From a bacterium UBA6115 (lineage in GTDB: Bacteria > Bacillota_A > Clostridia > Christensenellales > Aristaeellaceae), in contig DIWD01000040.1 of NCBI GenBank assembly GCA_002428405.1, positions 30,017-73,175 on the forward strand: a DNA stretch of 43,159 bases, given 5' to 3'. A model generated the notes under the pieces. The model saw nothing but the letters and a program-made list of their open reading frames with translations, did no database searches and was not told the DNA's origin. This document shows positions 9,779 through 17,097 of this stretch, piece after piece; position 1 is the stretch's first letter, and each line of letters opens with the position of its first letter. A program made the position numbers and the translations under genes.

Positions 9779-12700
9779 TCAGTAGTAAAGCCAATTGGGG
9801 AACCACTTCATCGCATCCAGCCAGGCAGTGGGAACCCTCACGCCGCTGAGGTATGGGAAAAATGCAATGAATAGGATCAGGGCGGTCAAGGGCAGCGCAA
9901 CTGTAAGCGCCTTCGCAGTTTTTTGATTCCTGGTCATCAGATAGCTGACCAGAAGGGTGATGCACAGGATAATAAAGGGCACAGAAGGAAAATAATGGTA
10001 TATATAGGTGCCTCGGGGCACCAGAATCCAAGGCAGGTACTGGGCGGCAAAAGCGATGAGCAGCATCACCGGGCGTCTGTCCCGGCGTAGTTCCTCCGGC
10101 ACATGAACAAGCCCATCATGTGAAACAGCCTGACCGGCAGCAAGAAGGGCGGCAAGAATGAGCGCCAGAAGGCCGCCCCACCAGATCAGTGGATTGCCAA
10201 ATGAAAGGATGGTGCTGGCTGTGCCGTTAATCACACCCCCCGCGTAATAGTACATCGGCTTGACAATCAGCGGCCATTCATACCATGGAGAACTAAAGAA
10301 ATGATCCGCCCCAAGGCCTTTGGCAGAGTGGTAATTATACATCCCGACATTCGCGCTGATGACCTTTTTGAGGGTCAGCCCGCCAGGCGTGCTGATGAAT
10401 ACCGGGATATAGGACAGGTAATAAATGACTGCCGGGATCGCTACAAAGAAAAGCAGGCACCACAGGCTGGTAATAACCGTGTTTTTCAACCAATTTTCAC
10501 CAAGTGTCCTTGCAGTCACTGCGTTTTCTCCCAGTGCGTCAAGCTCTTTTTGTGTAAGTTTCGCGCAGCTATACCCTCTGCGCATGATCCTGACAAGCGT
10601 CCAGAAGAACAGCAATGCCAAGCCTGCGCCGGCATAGATGCCTGTCCATTTGCTGGCGATGGCCAGCCCCATCATAAGCCCGGAGAAGAACAGCGGAGCG
10701 AGGGTTTTCCTCAGCGGCAGCGCGGCATCATCCATGCTCATCCAGCGGAACATGAAATAATAGGCGTAGATGATGAACAAGGTCGCAAAGCTGTCTATGG
10801 TGGCGATACGCGTTTGGGTGAAGTGCATGAAGTCAAAGGCCATCAGGAGCATCGCGAATACGCCGAATCTTTTTTTACCGGTAAACTGCTTGCCCAAAAG
10901 GTAAAGCCCCGGCAGCATCAGCACTCCGGCAAATGCGCCCGCAAAGCGCCACCCGAAGGGTGTCATGCCGAAAACCAACACACTTAAAGTCATCAGCACT
11001 TTGCCAAGCGGAGGATGGCTGGTCTCATAAATCGCACTGGGTTCCTGATTAAGCAATGCGTTGCGCTGTTCATACGCTGTTCTTGCATGATAGATCTCAT
11101 CAAAGTACATGCTGTTAAACCAGCTTGGCGGGCCTGAAAGCGTATTCTGCTCGTCAACCAATGCTTCAGCACCGGGGGTCGTCTGGGACAGCGGTATATT
11201 CTCCCCCGTTATCAGGTCCTGAGCGGCCACCTCCATCAGGGTCAGCTTTGCGCCTGGCGCCGTGAAACGGATATAGCGCCCTGATAGTTCCTGAGGAGAG
11301 CCGTAGTATGAAACTGACCCGTCCGGTGACCGGGAAGACTGGTTGAGGTAACGCCAGGCGAAGCAATCCCCGTACTGAACCCGGCCTGGATATGATATCC
11401 AGTCCTCACCGTCTTTACTGGTCTCCACCGTGAACTCGCTGTCCTGCCAATGGATGCCGGGGAAAAACAGAAGTTTGAATGAACGTGTTTCTCCCATATC
11501 CAGTGTCGCGGAGATGTTCCCTCCGTTTGATACCCAGGGCGTCTGCGGCGAGGCTGTCGAGCCAAGGTTGACCAAAGCCAGAATAGCGTACAGCGCTGTT
11601 ATTCCCAGGATGATCGCAGCGTCACGTCTGCCGAATTTTACTTTTTGTTGCTTGCTGCTCAGGAACGCGAAGCGGTCCTCTCCCCTGTCTGTTTTTTGTT
11701 TCAGCGGATAGTGCTTGAGAGGCTTGGTCAGTGAATCAGGAGCAGTCAGGGTCATACCCAGGTAAAGCGCAAAAGCCGCGATTGGCAGGCTGAGCGCTGA
11801 CAGGGCGAATTCGAGCCAGGCGGAATCACTGACAAGCCCTGCTTGGGGCGCGGATAGGTTTCCAGCTCCGCCGCCGATACGGACACCACGATCCAGCACA
11901 ACGCCTGAATTGAGGAAGCAAAGCGCGGTGACAGAAATCAGCAGGATGAGCAGGCGCCTGTCACGCCGCATAACGTAAGCCAAGGTCAGCAAGGCGGCCG
12001 CCAGGAAGAGATAGCGCTCATGCATCATGGTGCCCAGGACAGCAAAGAGGATCAGGAGAACCGCGGCAAGCAGAGGCAGGTTCCCTGTGCTCTTGCCTTT
12101 GATATACTGCCAGGAGACCAGCATAAATGAAGAAGCCATCAGAAGCGATCCCTGCAGGGACAGACTCATGGGGATAAGGGAAAGATGCGCCGGCAGCAGG
12201 GCAATCAACAATGGCACTTCGCTTTTCAAAGTGTTCTCTGACCTGTTGTTTCCAACTGTTGTCTTCTTTTGATATAGATAATATGCAGCCGGTCCCGTCA
12301 AGGCAATAAAACCCGTCAACCTCAGAAGGAAAGAAGCCGGCTCAGCGACGCTGACCCAATTTTTGCCGAACAGGAAAAAGAGGTTGGCTGCATTGACTGA
12401 AGCATAACTGTAAAATCCCATGGTATTACCGTAAAGCGAAATCAGCCAGGGAACGCCGTTTTTCTCATTGAAGAAAGGAAGCGTGACTGCGGCGGCGACA
12501 AAAAGTGAGAATATAAAGCCAACGGTCAGGTCTCGCAGAAGTTTTTTCTTGTCTTTCCGCCAGATAAAGTCCATCACCAGAGCCAGCAGCCCCAACGGCC
12601 CTGCCATCAGGGCCTGCGGTTTCATCAGGACCGCCAGCACATACACCGGGAGCGCCCAGTGCCAGCGCTTGGCTATAATCAGAAGCACGGCAATGATCAG

Positions 12701-13885
12701 CAGCAGCGAAGGCACGCTGTCCACCTGCCCCCAGGCTGAGCCCACCAGGCAAGGCAAGGGATTAAAAGCGTACAGCATTGCCAGAAGCAGGGCGGCGCGG
12801 TGACTGACTATCTTCATGGCAACTTGGTAAAGCAACGCCACGATGCACAAATCAAAGAACATCGCGGGCAGCTTGATCATCATCTCGGTTGCGCCGGTGC
12901 CAAGCGCCCGGCCTATCAGGCCCAGCGGCCACAGGACCAGCATGTATCCGGGTGGATAATCGCTGAATAAGCCGCTGATATAAAACTTCGCCGGGCCGAT
13001 TTCCGCCATCTGGTTGGCCCATGCGGTAAAGCAGGCGATGTCGACCGGAAATCCGGGAACAGCCCAGGCAATGAACAGCCTGGTAAGAAAAGCGATAAGC
13101 AATAGTAAGAGGAGTTCAGGAATTCTTTGATGATGGTTCTGTGACAATTCTCTTTGAGCGTCACGCTCTGCCCTGAAGGCAATCAGGACCAGCAGCAGCG
13201 CGCCTAAAATCATCAGCATAAGCAACCAGGGTGCGGCAGGTTTTGCTGGTTCTGTTTCCTCAACTGAAAAACCGTCTTGCGCCTGTTCCTGCTGATCCCA
13301 GCTATCAACATAATATCCTTCCGGCGCTTCCTTTACAGCCATCAGTGATAATTCATCAAACTCAGCAAAACCAGCGGACTCACCGGAGTAACCGCCCAGC
13401 CGGGCAAACAGTCTCAGCTCCCGCTGATTCCGGCCTGTCCTTCCATACAGTTCTATTATCTCCCATTGGCCCTCTGTATCAAAAACCGGGTTCGAGAACA
13501 CATAGATGCCTTCAATGGACAGGTTGGCTCCCCGGCCGCCATCCGCTTCAGCCCGGATATAGCCGGTGAATCGGTATAGGGTATCAGGAGTGACTGGAAC
13601 GGATTGGACAAAACGGGCATCGTTGGGCGAATGGTTGACGATTCGGATCCCCTGGCCGCTTTTTCCATCTATTACAGAAAAGTCCGTGATGTCCGGATCA
13701 TTGAAGTATGCCTCAGGCAGCCAGTCTTCAGGAAGCAGTTCCGCGCTGACCAGGTCAAACCCGCCGTTATGAAGCAGTTCTATCCCTAGCTCCGCAGGCG
13801 CTGTCCCGCGCGGCGTCAACAGCCAGACCAGCGCCGCAGCCAGGAAAACTGCGGCCAAGATGAAAGCGCGTCTTCTTCCTTTCAT
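9779..13885 (-). CDS. Giant two-module GT-C membrane glycosyltransferase (PMT/GT39-type second half)
   Basis: The 1368-residue membrane protein appears to be two polyprenyl-phosphate-dependent (GT-C) glycosyltransferases in one chain. An N-terminal membrane anchor is followed by a beta-rich carbohydrate-binding-like domain (about residues 35-185, LLHNGGFD...), then a transmembrane segment and GT-C module 1 (about 255-720; acidic first loop near FPVDIACFTAW and a DYPPGY motif). A second anchor is followed by a discoidin/F5-8-like domain (about 785-905) and GT-C module 2 (about 925-1368) with YFDEIYHARTAYE and SHPPLGKVL, typical of protein O-mannosyltransferases. The ATG at 13885 has GGAGG four bases upstream. 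It sits between yraN and comM with tiny gaps. Acceptor and sugar donor are unknown. Confidence 0.85.
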   Translation of the reverse strand: MKGRRRAFILAAVFLAAALVWLLTPRGTAPAELGIELLHNGGFDLVSAELLPEDWLPEAYFNDPDITDFSVIDGKSGQGIRIVNHSPNDARFVQSVPVTPDTLYRFTGYIRAEADGGRGANLSIEGIYVFSNPVFDTEGQWEIIELYGRTGRNQRELRLFARLGGYSGESAGFAEFDELSLMAVKEAPEGYYVDSWDQQEQAQDGFSVEETEPAKPAAPWLLMLMILGALLLVLIAFRAERDAQRELSQNHHQRIPELLLLLLIAFLTRLFIAWAVPGFPVDIACFTAWANQMAEIGPAKFYISGLFSDYPPGYMLVLWPLGLIGRALGTGATEMMIKLPAMFFDLCIVALLYQVAMKIVSHRAALLLAMLYAFNPLPCLVGSAWGQVDSVPSLLLIIAVLLIIAKRWHWALPVYVLAVLMKPQALMAGPLGLLALVMDFIWRKDKKKLLRDLTVGFIFSLFVAAAVTLPFFNEKNGVPWLISLYGNTMGFYSYASVNAANLFFLFGKNWVSVAEPASFLLRLTGFIALTGPAAYYLYQKKTTVGNNRSENTLKSEVPLLIALLPAHLSLIPMSLSLQGSLLMASSFMLVSWQYIKGKSTGNLPLLAAVLLILFAVLGTMMHERYLFLAAALLTLAYVMRRDRRLLILLISVTALCFLNSGVVLDRGVRIGGGAGNLSAPQAGLVSDSAWLEFALSALSLPIAAFALYLGMTLTAPDSLTKPLKHYPLKQKTDRGEDRFAFLSSKQQKVKFGRRDAAIILGITALYAILALVNLGSTASPQTPWVSNGGNISATLDMGETRSFKLLFFPGIHWQDSEFTVETSKDGEDWISYPGRVQYGDCFAWRYLNQSSRSPDGSVSYYGSPQELSGRYIRFTAPGAKLTLMEVAAQDLITGENIPLSQTTPGAEALVDEQNTLSGPPSWFNSMYFDEIYHARTAYEQRNALLNQEPSAIYETSHPPLGKVLMTLSVLVFGMTPFGWRFAGAFAGVLMLPGLYLLGKQFTGKKRFGVFAMLLMAFDFMHFTQTRIATIDSFATLFIIYAYYFMFRWMSMDDAALPLRKTLAPLFFSGLMMGLAIASKWTGIYAGAGLALLFFWTLVRIMRRGYSCAKLTQKELDALGENAVTARTLGENWLKNTVITSLWCLLFFVAIPAVIYYLSYIPVFISTPGGLTLKKVISANVGMYNYHSAKGLGADHFFSSPWYEWPLIVKPMYYYAGGVINGTASTILSFGNPLIWWGGLLALILAALLAAGQAVSHDGLVHVPEELRRDRRPVMLLIAFAAQYLPWILVPRGTYIYHYFPSVPFIILCITLLVSYLMTRNQKTAKALTVALPLTALILFIAFFPYLSGVRVPTAWLDAMKWFPNWLYY

Positions 13886-13894
13886 GCAGCCTCC

Positions 13895-14233
13895 TCAGCT
13901 TTCATGCAGGATGTCCGGGTAATATAAAACACCGGCGCGGGTGATTTCCAGGCAGCCAACGCGATATGCTGAAGGCTGCAAGGAAAGATATGCCTGAACC
14001 GCATTCTTCATCCTCCGGCGTTTTTCAAGCGTGACGCTTTCCAATCCGCAGCCCAGCCTGCCATTCGGGCGGTACTTCACCTCGATGAAACAGAGTATAT
14101 CCTTATCGCGCGCGATGATGTCGATCTCTCCGTGGTGGCTTTTAAAACGCGTCTGAAGGATACTGAGTCCCTGCTTTACAAGGTATTTCGCCGCGAGTTG
14201 CTCACCCAGCAGCCCGGATTGATATCCTGTCAT
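13895..14233 (-). CDS. yraN: YraN family (UPF0102) endonuclease-like protein
   Basis: A 112-residue protein of the UPF0102/YraN family. It has the restriction-endonuclease-like (PD-(D/E)xK) fold signature: GLLGEQLAAKYL at the start, then HHGEIDIIARD and CFIEVKYRP, which supply the catalytic-type E, D and ExK residues. The molecular role is not firmly established; the fold suggests action on branched or damaged DNA. The start ATG overlaps the rnhB stop as TGATG. The rnhB-yraN pairing is common in bacterial genomes. Confidence 0.9.
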   Translation of the reverse strand: MTGYQSGLLGEQLAAKYLVKQGLSILQTRFKSHHGEIDIIARDKDILCFIEVKYRPNGRLGCGLESVTLEKRRRMKNAVQAYLSLQPSAYRVGCLEITRAGVLYYPDILHES

Positions 14234-14844
14234 CAGCGAAGGATCCTTCCCAGGAATGTTGTTCTATGCTCGGGGCAAGGCCCCAAAGCCCTGAGGGCAT
14301 TCATGTGGGCCTTCGTACCATAACCCTTGTGACTGGCAAACCCATAATCAGGATAGAGATGGTCGAGCATCAGCATTTCCCTGTCCCTTGTGACCTTGGC
14401 AATGATGGACGCGGCGGCAATGGAGTAGCTGATCGCGTCTCCATGAATGATTGGTTTTTCCTCCCCATCCAGCCCGATCCCTTTGACCGCATCGATGAGA
14501 AACAAACGTACTGGCGCGCCCTGCGCAGCGCGGCGCATGGCCAGCTTTGTCGCCTGAAGGATGTTGATCTCGTCAATTTCCCTGGCCTCCGCTCGCCCTG
14601 TGCCGACAAACAAGGCATATTGTACAATTTGTTTATATAATTGCTCACGACGTTTTTCAGAAACCGATTTTGAGTCATACACCCCCGCGATCCTGGGTGT
14701 TCTGGGCATTACCACGCAGGCCGCCATGACGCAGCCCGCCAAAGGCCCCCGTCCTGCCTCGTCAATTCCAGCGAAGCATAGGTTCTTATCCCATAGCATC
14801 TCGTCACAAGCGTAGACGCTCAGATAATCTTTAGCCTTCGGCAA
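14233..14844 (-). CDS. rnhB: Ribonuclease HII
   Basis: RNase HII cuts the RNA strand of RNA-DNA hybrids and removes misincorporated ribonucleotides. The catalytic DEDD set is visible: AGIDEAGRGPLAG (D, E), the middle VYDSKSVSEKRR region, LIDAVKG (D) and the later AAASIIAKVTRDR. I place the start at TTG 14844 because a perfect GGAGG (14850-14854) lies five bases upstream, giving 203 residues. The open frame extends further back into rbgA, but that would be non-homologous. The start overlaps the end of rbgA by 14 bases and the stop overlaps yraN, so the three genes are coupled. Confidence 0.95.
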   Translation of the reverse strand: MPKAKDYLSVYACDEMLWDKNLCFAGIDEAGRGPLAGCVMAACVVMPRTPRIAGVYDSKSVSEKRREQLYKQIVQYALFVGTGRAEAREIDEINILQATKLAMRRAAQGAPVRLFLIDAVKGIGLDGEEKPIIHGDAISYSIAAASIIAKVTRDREMLMLDHLYPDYGFASHKGYGTKAHMNALRALGPCPEHRTTFLGRILR

Positions 14845-15694
14845 GGGTGCCTCCGTCAGGAGCCTCAAGTGTAATCCGGCCAAGAAGGCCAGCACGGAAC
14901 TCATCCAGCACGCAGACGGCCCCGCGTTCCAAATCCGCTTCGCCGCCCTTGAGCAAAAAACCTCTTGAAAAGCATACGTTTTCCATCAAAGCCTGTCCCC
15001 GCAGGTTACTGTCCTTGATTTGATAACGCGCGATGACGCCCTCAGGCGCAATCAGCATCAATTCATCCAATAGCTGCAGCGCCAGATTGAACACGTCCAG
15101 CACTTCGTCCCGTATTGCAGCAATATAGGCCAGACGCCGCGCGGCGACCGGGTCATCCAGCTTAGGCCAAAGCAAACCAGGGGTATCCAATAACTCAAGC
15201 AGAGGCGCGGCCTGGATCCATTGCGGGGCGCGCGTGATGCCCGGCCTGTCCTGCACCTTGAAAGCGGCTCGTCCGGCCAGCAGATTGATGAATGTGCTCT
15301 TTCCCACATTGGGCACGCCCAGAATCATTGCGCGGGCTGGTTTTACCAGGCCGTGCGCTTTCGCCCGGATAAACATATCTCTCGTCAGTTTTCCAAGCGC
15401 TTTGAGTATCTGAGCCTTTCCCTTGTCCATTTCAATCGCCATAACGGAAAGATCTTTATGCCGGAAGTACACCAGCCATCTCTTTGTCATCGCTGGATCG
15501 GCAAGGTCTGCTTTATTCAACAGCAGAAGGACGGGTTTGTTTCTGGTAAGATCATCTATTTCAGGATTGCGGCTTGAAAGCGGAAGCCGGGCGTCGCAGA
15601 TCTCAATCACTGCATCCACGCGCTTGAGCTGTTCCGTCAGCAGACGCCGGGCCTTCGCCATGTGGCCTGGGTACCAGCCGATAACCTGCTGCAA
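14831..15694 (-). CDS. rbgA: RbgA (YlqF) ribosome biogenesis GTPase
   Basis: RbgA is the circularly permuted GTPase needed for late assembly of the 50S subunit in Firmicutes. The permuted motif order is clear: G4 (LNKADL), then G1 (GVPNVGKST), then G3 (DTPGLL). The C-terminal RNA-binding domain follows. The best start is TTG at 15694, because AAAGGAGG (15703-15710) is eight bases upstream and the protein then begins QQVIGWYPGHMAKAR, the canonical family N-terminus, at 287 residues. An in-frame ATG at 15733 is an alternative that would add 13 residues. It heads the long minus-strand run. Confidence 0.94.
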   Translation of the reverse strand: MQQVIGWYPGHMAKARRLLTEQLKRVDAVIEICDARLPLSSRNPEIDDLTRNKPVLLLLNKADLADPAMTKRWLVYFRHKDLSVMAIEMDKGKAQILKALGKLTRDMFIRAKAHGLVKPARAMILGVPNVGKSTFINLLAGRAAFKVQDRPGITRAPQWIQAAPLLELLDTPGLLWPKLDDPVAARRLAYIAAIRDEVLDVFNLALQLLDELMLIAPEGVIARYQIKDSNLRGQALMENVCFSRGFLLKGGEADLERGAVCVLDEFRAGLLGRITLEAPDGGTLAEG

Positions 15695-15764
15695 TCGGTC
15701 ATCCTCCTTTGGAAGATGAATAAAAAATACCATGCTTTCCTTCCATTTGCAAGGAAGCAAAGCG

Positions 15765-15793
15765 GTTTTAGGTTGACACTTCCTGAATGTCAA
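15765..15793 (-). promoter_or_regulatory. rbgA: Putative promoter of the rbgA run
   Basis: On the minus strand a perfect TTGACA (15788-15793) is followed after 17 bases by TAAAAC (15765-15770). It overlaps the pheS promoter on the opposite strand. A second candidate nearer the gene (TTGCAA, 17 bases, TATTTT) would leave almost no leader, so I favour this one. Confidence 0.5.
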
Positions 15794-15802
15794 TGGTAAA
15801 AT
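15773..15802 (+). promoter_or_regulatory. pheS: Promoter of pheST T-box transcript
   Basis: TTGACA (15773-15778) and TAAAAT (15797-15802) are 18 bases apart, just before the T-box leader. This is a good sigma-A match, placing the transcript start near 15809. Confidence 0.7.
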
Positions 15803-15808
15803 AAGCAA

Positions 15809-16035
15809 TCAGCTATGATGAAGGACAACCCCCATGCAATGGCGTCTCAAAGAGAGGGTGGCAGAAGCTGCAAGCCGCCTGAAACGCTTTGGGGCATTCA
15901 CTTCAGAGCTGCCTGGCAGAAAAGAGTAAGCCCGGCCGTGTGCCCGCGTTAAGGGAACAAAGCGCGCGTGAGCGCGAAAATTGGGTGGTACCACGCTGAC
16001 CAGGCGTCCCATGCGAAGGCATGGGCGCTTTTTTT
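15809..16035 (+). ncRNA. T-box riboswitch (Phe-type) leader of pheST
   Basis: A tRNA-sensing leader that lets transcription continue when uncharged tRNA-Phe binds. Visible parts are the AGAGAG stem I motif near 15851, a stem I apical region, a specifier region CACTTCAGAGC with TTC (Phe) at 15902-15904, the core T-box TGGGTGGTACCACGC around 15982-15996, and a terminator hairpin at 16004-16028 followed by seven T's. A second TTC at 15897-15899 is possible but lacks the usual following AGAG context. The specifier agrees with the downstream genes, phenylalanyl-tRNA synthetase. The leader starts at the promoter above and ends just before the pheS ribosome site. Confidence 0.93.
16004..16035 (+). 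terminator. T-box-controlled terminator before pheS
   Basis: The arm at 16004-16014 pairs with 16019-16028 around a GAAG loop, followed by T7 (16029-16035). The 5' side can instead pair with the T-box sequence to form the antiterminator. Confidence 0.85.
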
Positions 16036-16046
16036 GGAGGAGAACA

Positions 16047-17084
16047 ATGCAGGAACGGTTGAAAACCCTCAGGGAATCGGCATTGGCAGTTATCAATGCC
16101 TCTGACACATCAGACGCTCTCACAGAAATCAAACATCAGTATCTTGGAAAAAAAGGGGAACTGACCCTCATTCTCAAGGAACTTGCCGGTCTTGATCCAG
16201 AGGAGAGAAAACAGGTTGGGAAAACAGCCAACGAAATCAAGCAGGCCATCATTGACACGCTCACCCTGCGGGAAGAAGCGCTTATCAGCGAAGAATCCTG
16301 CATTTCCGGTGCGATCGACCTGACCCTGCCAGGTCTGTTTCCATCTTCAGGCGGGCTCCATCCCATCACACAGATGTGCTATGACCTCAACGACGCTTTC
16401 CATTCACTTGGATTTGAGGTGTTTTCCGAGGATGAGATCACAAGTGAGAAATATGGTTTTGACAACCTCAACTTCCCGCCTGACCATCCTGCGCGGGACA
16501 CGATGGACACCTATTGGCTGGCAGGCTATGAGGAAAAGACCGGAGCAGACCGCCTCTGCCTTCGGCCGCACTTGACAGGGGCAAGCGTCAGGTACCTGAA
16601 AAAACACGGCGCGCCCGCCCGCTTTGTCTACCCGGGCAGGGTTTACCGCAACGAGAACACCGATGCCCGGCATGAGCGCGCCTTCTTCCAGTACGAAGCG
16701 TTGATTATCGAGAAAGACTTCGCATTCGCTTCCGGCCAGCTCTTGATGCGGACGATTCTGGAAAAAGTATTCGGGAGAAAAGTTGACATCCGCATGCGGG
16801 CGGGGTTCTTCCCCTTTGTGGAGCCAGGGTTTGAGATCGATATGAAATGCCTCGTCTGCGGCGGCAAAGGGTGCAAGGTCTGCAAGAATGTCGGATGGAT
16901 CGAGGTGATGCCGGGCGGCACGCCGCATCCCAACGTGCTCAGGGCAGCCGGGCTTGACCCTGATATCTGGTCCGGTTTTTACATCAATATCGGGCTGGAC
17001 CGTCTGGTCATGATGAGGTACGGCGTTGATGATGTGCGTCTGTTCCACAGCGGAGACCTGCGGTTCCTGGGACAGTTCAGATAA
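16047..17084 (+). CDS. pheS: Phenylalanyl-tRNA synthetase alpha subunit
   Basis: The catalytic alpha subunit of the alpha2-beta2 class II synthetase that charges tRNA-Phe. The 345-residue protein has an N-terminal coiled-coil region that binds tRNA (YLGKKGELT) and the class II catalytic core with HPARDTMDTYWL, RPHLTGASVRYL, GRVYRNENTDARHE and the C-terminal GGTPHPNVL...GLDRLVMMRYG motif 3. The ATG at 16047 has GGAGGAGA just upstream and begins 11 bases after the T-run of the leader terminator. pheT follows after 13 bases. Confidence 0.98.
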   Translation: MQERLKTLRESALAVINASDTSDALTEIKHQYLGKKGELTLILKELAGLDPEERKQVGKTANEIKQAIIDTLTLREEALISEESCISGAIDLTLPGLFPSSGGLHPITQMCYDLNDAFHSLGFEVFSEDEITSEKYGFDNLNFPPDHPARDTMDTYWLAGYEEKTGADRLCLRPHLTGASVRYLKKHGAPARFVYPGRVYRNENTDARHERAFFQYEALIIEKDFAFASGQLLMRTILEKVFGRKVDIRMRAGFFPFVEPGFEIDMKCLVCGGKGCKVCKNVGWIEVMPGGTPHPNVLRAAGLDPDIWSGFYINIGLDRLVMMRYGVDDVRLFHSGDLRFLGQFR

Positions 17085-17097
17085 GGGAGAAGGATTT

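Noticed and set aside
8654..9874. 406-codon plus-strand open frame opposite comM
   Set aside because: It is antisense to a well-conserved ATPase gene, has no recognisable domain, and its composition looks like a shadow of the GC-rich opposite frame.
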